From Anabaena sp. 4-3 (GTDB lineage: Bacteria > Cyanobacteriota > Cyanobacteriia > Cyanobacteriales > Nostocaceae), in NCBI RefSeq assembly GCF_001597745.1, contig NZ_LUHJ01000076.1, forward strand, positions 1 through 45,643: 45,643 bases of DNA, given 5' to 3'. Positions 36,024-43,134 of this stretch are shown here, piece after piece; position 1 is the stretch's first letter, and each line of letters opens with the position of its first letter. The notes under the pieces are model-generated. The model saw only the letters and a list, made by a program, of their open reading frames with translations, made no database searches and was not told the DNA's origin. The position numbers and the translations under genes were made by a program.

Positions 36024-36968
36024 ATGCACAAAAGATTTATTAATCACTGCACCATTGATTTAACCATCATCCCAGACGGGCCGATTCTGATCAAATCAGG
36101 TAAAGAAGGCGCAGACCCTACAAAACCTGATATGGAATTTGTGGAAACCTATCACGCTGGGGGACGTTCCATATATTTACCAGGAAGCAGTTTAAAAGGA
36201 GCAATTCGCGCTCATGCAGAACGTATAGTTAGAACAATTGGTGATGAAAAACCCAACGCTAAAAACTTACCTTGGGCTAATAATCCATTAAATGATAACT
36301 ATGATTATCTAGAGAAAAAATCAGCCCCAGAAATTTACAAATTATCCTGTTTTACAGACCAAATTTTTGGCAATACTTCCATTGCTAGCAGAATCAGAAT
36401 TGAAGATGCTCATCCAGTTGACAGCAAACAGGTGAAAGTTGAAGAACGCAACGGAGTAGCAATTGATAGAGTTTTTGGTTCTGTAGCAGTCGGGCCGTTC
36501 AATTATCAAGTCTGTACGGCTGGCGAATTTAAAACTAAAATCCATCTCAAGAATTTTACTTTAGCGCAATTAGGCTTAATTGGTTTAGTATTGCGAGACT
36601 TAAATGATGGTTGGTTTGGTTTAGGTTTTGCGAAATCTCGCGGTTTGGGTACTGTGCAAGTTAAGTTAAATCAAGCCGTTGTTCAGTATCCTGGTTGTAT
36701 GTTATCAGAAGATAAACAACAAATTCATACTTTTGGTAGTGAGCAAGAATGGAATAAAACCTTACTCCTAGGTGTGGGGGAATTTTTACAAACTGAAGAA
36801 GCAAAATTATATGGTTTCTCCAAACCAGACAATCAAGATACACCAGTCGCAGCCCAAGAAATGGATTTAGGTTTTGGTGTACAACTAACTTGGCGGGAAG
36901 GAACAGTTAACGATTTATTTGAGCGTTGTGTTAGGTCTTGGAGTCAGTTATTAGGGGTGTCTAAATGA
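36024..36968 (+). CDS. Cas7-like RAMP subunit 3 (type III-D)
   Basis: 314 residues. CTIDLTIIPDGPILIKSGKEGADPTKPDMEFVET, then IYLPGSSLKGAIRAHAERIV, form the Csm3-like core, with D36 in KPDMEF at the slicing position. IFGNTSIASRIRIEDAHP and NGVAIDRVFGSVAVGPFNYQV follow as in other III-D Cas7 proteins. FGLGFAKSRGLGTVQVKL is the C-terminal glycine-rich loop. It overlaps csx19 by 4 bp. It is a probable active backbone subunit. Confidence 0.85.
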   Translation: MHKRFINHCTIDLTIIPDGPILIKSGKEGADPTKPDMEFVETYHAGGRSIYLPGSSLKGAIRAHAERIVRTIGDEKPNAKNLPWANNPLNDNYDYLEKKSAPEIYKLSCFTDQIFGNTSIASRIRIEDAHPVDSKQVKVEERNGVAIDRVFGSVAVGPFNYQVCTAGEFKTKIHLKNFTLAQLGLIGLVLRDLNDGWFGLGFAKSRGLGTVQVKLNQAVVQYPGCMLSEDKQQIHTFGSEQEWNKTLLLGVGEFLQTEEAKLYGFSKPDNQDTPVAAQEMDLGFGVQLTWREGTVNDLFERCVRSWSQLLGVSK

Positions 36969-37477
36969 AACCTTTTGTTGGTGTTAAAGAAGCTTTACCA
37001 CGGACACAGTTACTAGAGTTAATTAAAAAATTTTCCACAGAATCTAGTTACTATTTTTGGCGTTATAGTCACCAAGTTAGCGGAATTAAAGAACAACCAC
37101 CTACCAATGATGATTTCCCCATGCTTGAGGGACAAATATTCAATAATCATTTTGAATTGCGGTGGAAGCAAAAATATCGAGATAATTATGAAGTGCTACT
37201 GCTGACTATTACTGATAATTATGATAATTTCCAGCCCATTGGTAAAAGTTGGCGAATAGAACCGCAAAATTATGATAACTTTCCATCTTACGCCTATCCT
37301 GCTTATGGTTATGGTCTTGATAAAACTCGTTTTCCTAAAGAATTCAGTTATCCCAAAAGTTTAGATATTCGAGTAAATGAAGATAAGAAAAACCAACCAA
37401 AATTAGGTCAACGTTACTTTATTGATAACGAAACTTCCACCGTGCAATTTGTGGCTTTAACTGTAGAGGTAAATTAA
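36965..37477 (+). CDS. csx19: Csx19-like protein (TIGR03984-type, type III-D)
   Basis: 170 residues. FVGVKEALPRTQLLELIKKF, then many aromatic residues (SSYYFWRYSHQVSG, FELRWKQKYRDNYEVLLLTI, SYAYPAYGYGLDKTRFP). Position, size and sequence style agree with Csx19, the III-D-specific subunit with no RAMP motif. In a cyanobacterial III-D variant Csx19 is part of the effector complex; its task is not established. The coding region overlaps the preceding RAMP by 4 bp and is 1 bp from the next. The name is assigned mainly by context, so confidence is moderate. Confidence 0.65.
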   Translation: MKPFVGVKEALPRTQLLELIKKFSTESSYYFWRYSHQVSGIKEQPPTNDDFPMLEGQIFNNHFELRWKQKYRDNYEVLLLTITDNYDNFQPIGKSWRIEPQNYDNFPSYAYPAYGYGLDKTRFPKEFSYPKSLDIRVNEDKKNQPKLGQRYFIDNETSTVQFVALTVEVN

Positions 37478-37478
37478 C

Positions 37479-38534
37479 ATGACAAGAACTCCTCCCCCAC
37501 CGCCAAGAAAACCGACTCCTAGAGATACATCTAACCCGGAATTCTCACCAAAGCCTTATGAATTCGTGTCTTTCCCTCCAGAACGCCCTAACTTACAGCG
37601 TCCTGTGGGACATGATAAATATTGGAGCGATCGCCTACATGGTACACTCTACCTAACCCTGAAAGTGCAGACATCTCTGCACATCTCCACCGGGATAGTT
37701 GCAATGGGAAGCGACATTGGTAGTAACCGCATCCCCCTAATTAAAACAATGGTGCAGGGTGTTGACCAAAAACTCTCAATTCAAGGTAGTTCTCTCAAAG
37801 GTTGCATCCGTTCTGTATATGAAGCAATTACCAATAGTACATTAGCAGTTGTTACTTCTAAATATAACAAAGAAAATAAGTATCCCAAAGAACGCCTACC
37901 TTGCTCCAACAAAGAACAACTTTGTCCAGCTAGTCGGGTATTTGGTGCATTAAATTGGCAGGGTTTGCTAGATTTTAATGATGCTAAGTGTGAAAGCATC
38001 GGCTTTACCACTGGATTTATGCCTTCTTTATATCGTCCCCGACCTGACCAGAGTAGTGCATATTTTGTTAGAGGTAAAGTAGCAGGACGTAAGTTTTATT
38101 ATCATACCATTAGAGCCATTGATAAAGGACAAAATTCTGGGGTTGCTGTCCAACAAGCCGGGAAAGAATATACTTTTAAAACTCAATTACACTTCAAGAA
38201 CTTACTACCAGAAGAATTAGGAACTTTGTTGATTATATTAGGACAAGATAGCAAATATCCTCTAGCTTTAAAAGTCGGTGGTGGTAAACCCATCGGTATG
38301 GGAACAATGACAGTAACTATAGATAAAATTCAACGTCCCCAAAGTTTAAAACAGCGTTACTCATCTTATGAAATCAGCGATTCCGAGGAACTTACAGGAG
38401 ATAAATTAGCACAATTTAAACAGGAAAAGATTCAAGCTGCACACTCACGCCTTGTGCAGAAACAACAGCTAGAAGAACTGACAAAAGTGCTACGCTACCC
38501 AACCGACCGCGAACCACCATCAGGGATGTATTAA
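37479..38534 (+). CDS. Cas7-like RAMP subunit 4, slicing residue changed (TIGR03986-like)
   Basis: 351 residues. A proline-rich N-terminus (TRTPPPPPRKPTPRD) precedes the RAMP core LYLTLKVQTSLHISTG, with SIQGSSLKGCIRSVYEA around 100-115. Where the other Cas7 proteins have aspartate, this one reads GSNRIPLIK (N83), so it probably does not cut RNA. A central insertion with NKYPKERLPCSNKEQLCPASRVFG and the loop LKVGGGKPIGMGTMTV complete it. It resembles the TIGR03986 RAMP family of cyanobacteria. The C-terminal 60 residues are charged and probably helical. The stop overlaps the next start (TAATG). Confidence 0.8.
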   Translation: MTRTPPPPPRKPTPRDTSNPEFSPKPYEFVSFPPERPNLQRPVGHDKYWSDRLHGTLYLTLKVQTSLHISTGIVAMGSDIGSNRIPLIKTMVQGVDQKLSIQGSSLKGCIRSVYEAITNSTLAVVTSKYNKENKYPKERLPCSNKEQLCPASRVFGALNWQGLLDFNDAKCESIGFTTGFMPSLYRPRPDQSSAYFVRGKVAGRKFYYHTIRAIDKGQNSGVAVQQAGKEYTFKTQLHFKNLLPEELGTLLIILGQDSKYPLALKVGGGKPIGMGTMTVTIDKIQRPQSLKQRYSSYEISDSEELTGDKLAQFKQEKIQAAHSRLVQKQQLEELTKVLRYPTDREPPSGMY

Positions 38535-39181
38535 TGATGACAATAAGTGAATCTACCTCGGAAACTCTCACAGATAGACAGTGGGAAATTGCCCATGCGA
38601 TCGCTCTAACTTTAGTCAAAGAAGATACTGATGTCAACGAGTTAGGAAAAGCTGTTGCCTATCTGCGTGCTTATAGTAATAGAGAAGATGCAACTTCCAG
38701 ATTTTTTAAGTATTTAAAAACCTTAGTAAGTAATGGTAGGCAAATAGGACACAGTAAAAAAACTACAGACTATTACATTAGTATTGATAAAGCTTGTAGC
38801 GATTATCTCAAAAATATTAGTGATGCCTATACCATCCTGCAAATTTTAGGTTGGGTATCTCGCCTGATGCGTTATTACAAAGACGCAGGTGTTCCCATTG
38901 GTGAAATTGCTACTCCCACCGCACCACCTGTAGAGTCAGCACGTCAAGCGGAAATTGCCAAGGTTGCTAAATCTCAGGATTTCAAAGTTGATCAGATATT
39001 AGATGCAACAGTTACCAAAATTAATGGTAACAAGGTCACGTATGAAATTTTGGGGACAATTAAGTTAACTGAGAAAGAACCTAAAAAAGCAAGTTCTCTG
39101 CAAGAAGGGCAGACGGTTCAAGTGACAATCGTGGCTCTCAAGGATGATGGAAGTATTAAAAATGTTAAGTGTGCCAACTAA
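38534..39181 (+). CDS. Unknown III-D operon protein with OB/S1-like C-terminus
   Basis: 215 residues, not recognised. Residues 1-135 are helical (LTDRQWEIAHAIALTLVKED, EDATSRFFKYLKTLV, AYTILQILGWVSRLMRYY). After a linker rich in A/P, residues 150-215 read QILDATVTKINGNKVTYEIL, GTIKLTEKEP, LQEGQTVQVTIVALKDDGSI, the alternating pattern of a small beta-barrel of OB/S1 type, as in RNA-binding domains. It is the last gene of the tightly coupled operon, so it should act with the III-D complex or its RNA. A decayed copy of the last 25 residues lies at 41102-41188. Confidence 0.7.
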   Translation: MMTISESTSETLTDRQWEIAHAIALTLVKEDTDVNELGKAVAYLRAYSNREDATSRFFKYLKTLVSNGRQIGHSKKTTDYYISIDKACSDYLKNISDAYTILQILGWVSRLMRYYKDAGVPIGEIATPTAPPVESARQAEIAKVAKSQDFKVDQILDATVTKINGNKVTYEILGTIKLTEKEPKKASSLQEGQTVQVTIVALKDDGSIKNVKCAN

Positions 39182-39596
39182 ATAAGCATATTTTTTCTCA
39201 TCGCACAATAGATTGATGAGTTAGTAATGTTACAATCTATAGTAAAACTAACTTAAGGAGTTCATTCTATATGAATGAGTCAAGGACAAGCTTTAAAATA
39301 CTGGATTGCTACTCTGCATCGATGGTTTCTGAGTCTTTCAAACAACAGTCTTGTTCTTTCATTGAGTATCAAATCACAAAAATAGTGATAGTTGCTCAGT
39401 CAACCACTCAACTGTCAAAAGCCACACCCTTAAAAGGGTAGCTTGCAGCTTTTAGAGATGAACTGCTTTATTGGCAAGCTCTACTCAACGTAGGTATGCC
39501 TTAAAATAAAGGGGATTGCTAAGATGATTGCCTACTGGCTGAATTTTGGCTCCCCTGTTTATATAAATTAAAGACAATCAGGTGAAAGAACAATTC
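39182..39596. other. Gap between the III-D operon and the HEPN module
   Basis: About 415 bp. It contains TTAAGGAG (39253-39260) before an ATG at 39271 that opens a 56-codon frame (listed separately). In another frame at 39275 there is MSQGQALKYWIATLHRWFLS, which resembles the N-terminus of some cyanobacterial transposases and may be an IS remnant. The rest shows no clear promoter or terminator. Confidence 0.5.
39271..39441 (+). CDS. Possible small ORF, 56 residues
   Basis: MNESRTSFKILDCYSASMVS and so on to ATPLKG, with a good Shine-Dalgarno TTAAGGAG ten bases upstream. No known motif; moderately polar. It overlaps, in a different frame, the transposase-like fragment starting at 39275, which is an equally good explanation for the RBS. 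Only one of the two can be meaningful. Confidence 0.25.
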   Translation: MNESRTSFKILDCYSASMVSESFKQQSCSFIEYQITKIVIVAQSTTQLSKATPLKG

Positions 39597-39824
39597 ATGA
39601 GTGAGGAAAACAGAAGCAAGGTATATTTAGTTACAGGTGTACGTGTAGCAGTTGATGAGGAGCATCGGATTTTAATAGCAGGAATGCTCTCGGAAACTCC
39701 ATTTAGTGATGGTCAGCAAGACTCAGCATCACCAGCAAATCCCATATATAATTTTGCGTTTACTCGTCAACACGCCGCCTTTCTAAGAGATCGTCTAGAT
39801 GAATTTTTAAAGGAAGAGGAATGA
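39597..39824 (+). CDS. Hypothetical protein, 75 residues, first gene of HEPN module
   Basis: MSEENRSKVYLVTGVRVAVDE, then HRILIAGMLSETPFSDGQQD, ending NFAFTRQHAAFLRDRLDEFLKEEE. Small, acidic, probably a beta-sheet plus a C-terminal helix; family not recognised. A GTG 15 bp upstream is also possible. Its stop overlaps the next start (ATGA), so the three genes 39597-40742 are one coupled unit. Its small size and acidic charge would fit an antitoxin or adaptor, but nothing proves it. Confidence 0.65.
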   Translation: MSEENRSKVYLVTGVRVAVDEEHRILIAGMLSETPFSDGQQDSASPANPIYNFAFTRQHAAFLRDRLDEFLKEEE

Positions 39825-40324
39825 TTGTAAGCAGGAACTCAAAAGAAGCTCAGGGTTTAGTACCCATCTTTAAGACTAATACGACATGGAGTAAAGTTCG
39901 TTCATCAGACTTACGCTTAATTCAGTCTGACACATCAACCAGCCATCAAATAGTCACCAAAATACAAAAATTAGTCCAAAAATTAGCTGAATTTCCTCAA
40001 GTAAAACGAGTGAGAGCTATAGCTTTAAAATACCCAGACCTTCATAATATTGATTTTGAAGTAGAGTTGTTGCCGGAAGTTGAATTATCCTATCAATCCT
40101 GGGAACAGTTACAAGAGATAGTAATTGACTGTGAATGGAAGCTACGGGATAACTCTGGTGAAAAGTGGTATTTTCACTCTGAAGTAGTAAATCAGCTGTC
40201 TCCAGTTCGTGACACTACCAAGGTAATTGTTGATTCGCATAATAGACCACAGGTAGGCATACAAACTTGGTCAAGTCCTTCTCTCAAACTGGTTAATCAT
40301 CAATCACTTCTAGCAACATTTTGA
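39821..40324 (+). CDS. Hypothetical protein, 167 residues, HEPN module
   Basis: Not recognised. MIVSRNSKEAQGLVPIFKTN, then IVTKIQKLVQKLAEFPQVKRVRAIALKYPDLHNIDFEVELLPEVELSYQSW, then CEWKLRDNSGEKWYFHSEVV. The segment VRAIALKYPDLHNIDFEVEL has a strand-turn-strand pattern that loosely recalls the acidic strand of nucleotidyltransferases, but the GS-x10-DxD motif is absent, so no such claim is made. It overlaps the gene before it by 4 bp and is 7 bp from the HEPN gene. Confidence 0.65.
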   Translation: MIVSRNSKEAQGLVPIFKTNTTWSKVRSSDLRLIQSDTSTSHQIVTKIQKLVQKLAEFPQVKRVRAIALKYPDLHNIDFEVELLPEVELSYQSWEQLQEIVIDCEWKLRDNSGEKWYFHSEVVNQLSPVRDTTKVIVDSHNRPQVGIQTWSSPSLKLVNHQSLLATF

Positions 40325-40331
40325 GAAGAAA

Positions 40332-40742
40332 ATGACTTGCGATCGCTACCTTGAACAAGCAAAAATCAATGAACAAGCAGCACGTAGTATACAGCAGAGT
40401 TATCCTGATTGGGCAGTAACTATGTGCTTTTATGCAGCGTTACACTTGATAGAACATTATGCTTGTATTAAGGGGTTTGATATAGAGCAATACAAAGAAC
40501 AAGATCAAGAATCTCGCCATACGACTCGCCGGAAATATGTAGATGACCTTGCCGTACAATTACGGAGCCGAAATTTACGTATAGCTTATACATACTTAGA
40601 ACAAGAGAGCCGCAAAGCTAGATATCTAAAAGATATAACTACCAATGCAAAATTGTATTACACTAAACATAAAGATAAGGTTACTGAATCGTTTGAAAAT
40701 CTACGAAAAATCAAGCAACTTTTAGGTACTGATTTATCTTAA
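40332..40742 (+). CDS. HEPN-like protein, 136 residues
   Basis: Four-helix HEPN pattern: MTCDRYLEQAKINEQAARSI, DWAVTMCFYAALHLIEHYACIKG, then SRHTTRRKYVDDLA and ARYLKDITTNAKLYYTKHKDKV. The helix with FYAALHLIEHY is typical of small HEPN proteins, which are often toxin or RNase subunits paired with an MNT or other partner. The classical R-x4-H is not clear here, so activity is open. The TAA stop (40740-40742) is followed after one base by half of a CRISPR repeat. Confidence 0.7.
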   Translation: MTCDRYLEQAKINEQAARSIQQSYPDWAVTMCFYAALHLIEHYACIKGFDIEQYKEQDQESRHTTRRKYVDDLAVQLRSRNLRIAYTYLEQESRKARYLKDITTNAKLYYTKHKDKVTESFENLRKIKQLLGTDLS

Positions 40743-40743
40743 T

Positions 40744-40763
40744 CCCCGCAAGGGGACGGAAAC
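40744..40763 (+). repeat. Isolated 3' half of a CRISPR repeat (copy 1)
   Basis: CCCCGCAAGGGG plus ACGGAAAC is identical over 20 nt to the sense-strand 3' half of the array repeat: the full hairpin and the 8-nt crRNA handle. The 5' half is absent. It lies one base after the HEPN stop codon, in the sense direction of the operon, about 14 kb from the array. Confidence 0.9.
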
Positions 40764-40881
40764 TTACATTCGTCATATGCTGAGTTACAATCTAGTATTT
40801 GGACTAGATTTGCTGCATTAAAAGACGGAATATTAATCCGTGAGATGCTGGATGATTAGACTAATTAGTCTCCCATCTCTC

Positions 40882-40903
40882 TTCCCCGCAAGGGGACTAA
40901 AAC
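40882..40903 (+). repeat. Isolated 3' half of a CRISPR repeat (copy 2, handle changed)
   Basis: TTCCCCGCAAGGGGACTAAAAC matches the last 22 nt of the repeat except for two bases in the handle (ACTAAAAC for ACGGAAAC). It lies 118 bp after copy 1. The DNA between them does not have spacer length and holds a short frame (SYAELQSSIWTRFAALKDG) of unknown origin. Confidence 0.88.
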
Positions 40904-40992
40904 TACAAACCAATCTCAGACAGGCTTTCAAGCTAGCTTGACGATGAAGGGAAGATATGAAAACAAAATCTTTTAGCGAATTGTAAAGGCAG

Positions 40993-41109
40993 ATGACACC
41001 TGAGCGCAGGGCAAAGAATGAAACCCGCGCTCAGATGATGCTGCTTTACATTAACCTGATGGAACTGAAGCAGCCATTGGAACTTACACAGCAGAAGTTA
41101 GAAGATTAG
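40993..41109 (+). CDS. Possible small ORF, 38 residues
   Basis: MTPERRAKNETRAQMMLLYI continues to QQKLED. It has AAAGG upstream and the look of a helical peptide, but it overlaps the decayed OB-domain copy in another frame. It may be noise in a decayed region. Confidence 0.2.
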   Translation: MTPERRAKNETRAQMMLLYINLMELKQPLELTQQKLED

Positions 41110-41188
41110 AGAAGGACAAACAGTCAAAGTAAAAATACTTTCCCTAAAAGATTATAAAAGTATTAAAAGTGTCAGATGTCTTGATTGA
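41102..41188 (+). pseudogene. Decayed copy of the OB-like C-terminus of the 38534-39181 protein
   Basis: In one frame the DNA reads KIREGQTVKVKILSLKDYKS, then IKSVRCLD and stop. The intact protein ends with QEGQTVQVTIVALKDDGSIKNVKCAN and stop, so about 15 of the last 24 residues agree, including the position of the stop. An in-frame TAG at 41099 precedes it, so only the last module survives. It shows that a paralogue once stood downstream. Confidence 0.7.
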
Positions 41189-41321
41189 TAATAAGCAGCT
41201 TGTGATAGTGTAATATTTAACTTTTGCACTGTTGTTATATAGCTGCGGCTTCTCGTAGAGAGGATAACCCTGCGAGTGTAATTTGTCGTGCAGAAGTATA
41301 AATTTATCTGACTTGAAACAG

Positions 41322-42572
41322 ATGACTAACAAATTCACTACAGATCAATATAATCCCGCCTTATTTGACATCACCCAAGACATTATCGGTGCTTTACCAC
41401 TGACACTGATTAAACAGTGGTTATTGAGTGACCAAACCAAAGAAGCCACCTTAAAACTGCTAGAACCTTATAAAGTCAAAGGTTACAGCATATCTTCTGA
41501 TTCTGCTGGACTGACTAAGCTAACCAAGCAAAAAGGCTTATTAGAAATTTTGGCAATCATTAACCAACCAAAAGAAATTGTCTACAGTGTTGGTACAGCC
41601 ATAGGTGGTGAAGGTGTTGGTATTTGGGCTGCTGACAATACTCAAATGTTTTATCCTGCATCAGTCAAGCCTGAAACTCTTCTGTCTGCGTTGCTCACAA
41701 TCCAACGTGAAATTAGCCAACGTTGTCAAATTAAAATTGGAATTGGCGCACACTATGGAGACTTTTATTACATCAACGGTGGTTTATATGGATTAGAAGC
41801 TGATGTCATTGAAGAAATTGCCGAAAATGAGACTGCGGGCGGTGAAATAGCTATCAGTCAAGCATTTTATGAACTCTTGCCAGAAAACCATAATTTCACT
41901 GTTACCCCAAAAAGCGAAGCAGTAACCGAAATCGGGAAGATTTTCTGTGTTTTAGACGGGCCAGGTTTACCAGAAATACCACCTTTAAATCCGAACTATC
42001 CCATTCCTTATTCTCAAGAATTTTATGCTGACTTATTAGAATATGGAAACCGCCTGACAGACACCACTTTTGCCAATCAGTTAGCCGATAAATACCTGCA
42101 AAACAAAGTAGTCGTTTTAGCTGAAAGGGGAACTCAAGAAGCTGAATACCATGAAATTGGAATGTTTACTAACTTGGCTCTGACAGCTGAACTGAAAGAC
42201 ACAGGATTGCAACTTCTAGAAAAGTATCATGGTGTGGAAGTTAAGGCAGTCGGTTCTATAGGAATTTATGTTTTTGATACAGCCGATACCGCACTCCAAT
42301 TTTCTCAAGAATTACGTCAAAAACTAGCAGAACAAAATATTCCATCTCGTACAGGAATTGATGCTGGCTCTATTTTGCTTTTTGACTTGGCTGTTGGCGG
42401 TAAAGACATTGCTGGTAATCCAGTTAACGTTGCCTCGAAAATGGCTCAAGATAAAGGAGAATTTGGTAAAATATATTTGAGTTCCACTATGAAAACATTG
42501 GTGGATGTGAGCCAATTTAAAGAGATTACTTACACAGTTTCCGGTGTAGAAATTACCATCTACGAAACCTAG
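41322..42572 (+). CDS. Two-domain class III nucleotidyl cyclase-like protein with altered metal ligands
   Basis: 416 residues from the ATG at 41322. Domain 1 (about 50-215): GYSISSDSAGLTKL matches the first metal-binding strand (D60), but the second metal site reads IGGEGVGIW (E for D). QIKIGIGAHYGDFYY and GLYGLEADVIEEIAENETAGGEIAISQAF match the dimerisation/purine region. Domain 2 (about 265-400): EIGMFTNLALTAELKD lacks the first aspartate and AVGSIGIYVF has S for the second, while SRTGIDAGSILLFDLAVGGKDIAGNPVNVASKMA keeps the fold. Two cyclase folds in one chain recall eukaryotic C1-C2 cyclases. Domain 2 is probably inactive, and domain 1 doubtful. No membrane or sensor domain is present. 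It could be a nucleotide sensor. Its link to the CRISPR locus is positional. Confidence 0.75.
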   Translation: MTNKFTTDQYNPALFDITQDIIGALPLTLIKQWLLSDQTKEATLKLLEPYKVKGYSISSDSAGLTKLTKQKGLLEILAIINQPKEIVYSVGTAIGGEGVGIWAADNTQMFYPASVKPETLLSALLTIQREISQRCQIKIGIGAHYGDFYYINGGLYGLEADVIEEIAENETAGGEIAISQAFYELLPENHNFTVTPKSEAVTEIGKIFCVLDGPGLPEIPPLNPNYPIPYSQEFYADLLEYGNRLTDTTFANQLADKYLQNKVVVLAERGTQEAEYHEIGMFTNLALTAELKDTGLQLLEKYHGVEVKAVGSIGIYVFDTADTALQFSQELRQKLAEQNIPSRTGIDAGSILLFDLAVGGKDIAGNPVNVASKMAQDKGEFGKIYLSSTMKTLVDVSQFKEITYTVSGVEITIYET

Positions 42573-43134
42573 AATTACAGAGCTTACCCCAGTGTCACAA
42601 CAAATTTAATTAGTTTGTAGTAAGGACTTTAGTCCTCTTTTAGAGACTTCCAGATAAAAAATATCCAAAATGTAGGGTGCGTCAGTACGAGAAACCCTAG
42701 CTATACCAAGAAAATATTCCTACTGACGCACCCTACTAACAGTCGATTTGGATAATTTATTTTTTGGTGTTCCCTTAACAACCCGATACTAACAAGCGTC
42801 GGGACTAAAGTCCGATCCAAAAAAGCTAACTAATGCTAACACGAGGTAGCTTTTTCTTCCTGCTTCATCCTGAAAGTGTCGGCACTACTCAGTCTACAGG
42901 CTTTAAGATCGGGTGGATCTCACCCTACTATTAAGTATTTAGGCTTGGTTATCACCTAAATACCTATCAATAATAGCACTGTTTATGCTCCCCTAGTCTC
43001 AAAATTGTCTAGCGAGCGGCTGGTTTTTCAGTGAATCAGTAGACATAAATCGTACTTAAATGTAAGCATTTGTTAGGTTTCGTTAGTAAAACACTAACTA
43101 GCTGTTAACCCTACTACGAACTGAAAAACCCTAA
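42573..43134. other. Repeat-rich intergenic region
   Basis: 562 bp without a credible gene. At 42617-42636 is a half copy of the GTAGTAAGGACTTTAGTCCT repeat. At 42672-42736 is an inverted-repeat element, GTAGGGTGCGTCAGTA with TACTGACGCACCCTAC, related to the MITE core at 44328-44450. At 42935-42963 is a 9-bp stem GTATTTAGG/CCTAAATAC. The last could be a bidirectional transcript end between the convergent cyclase-like and cas6-HTH genes. Confidence 0.65.

Noticed and set aside
39821-40324. MNT-type nucleotidyltransferase partner for the HEPN protein
   Set aside because: The required GS and D-x-D motifs are absent.
39232-40800. 11-nt match (GTTACAATCTA) between the sequence after half-repeat 1 and the region upstream of the small ORF at 39271
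   Set aside because: It would fit a CreA-like guide, but by rough estimate about 0.6 such matches are expected by chance in this window, so it is not evidence.
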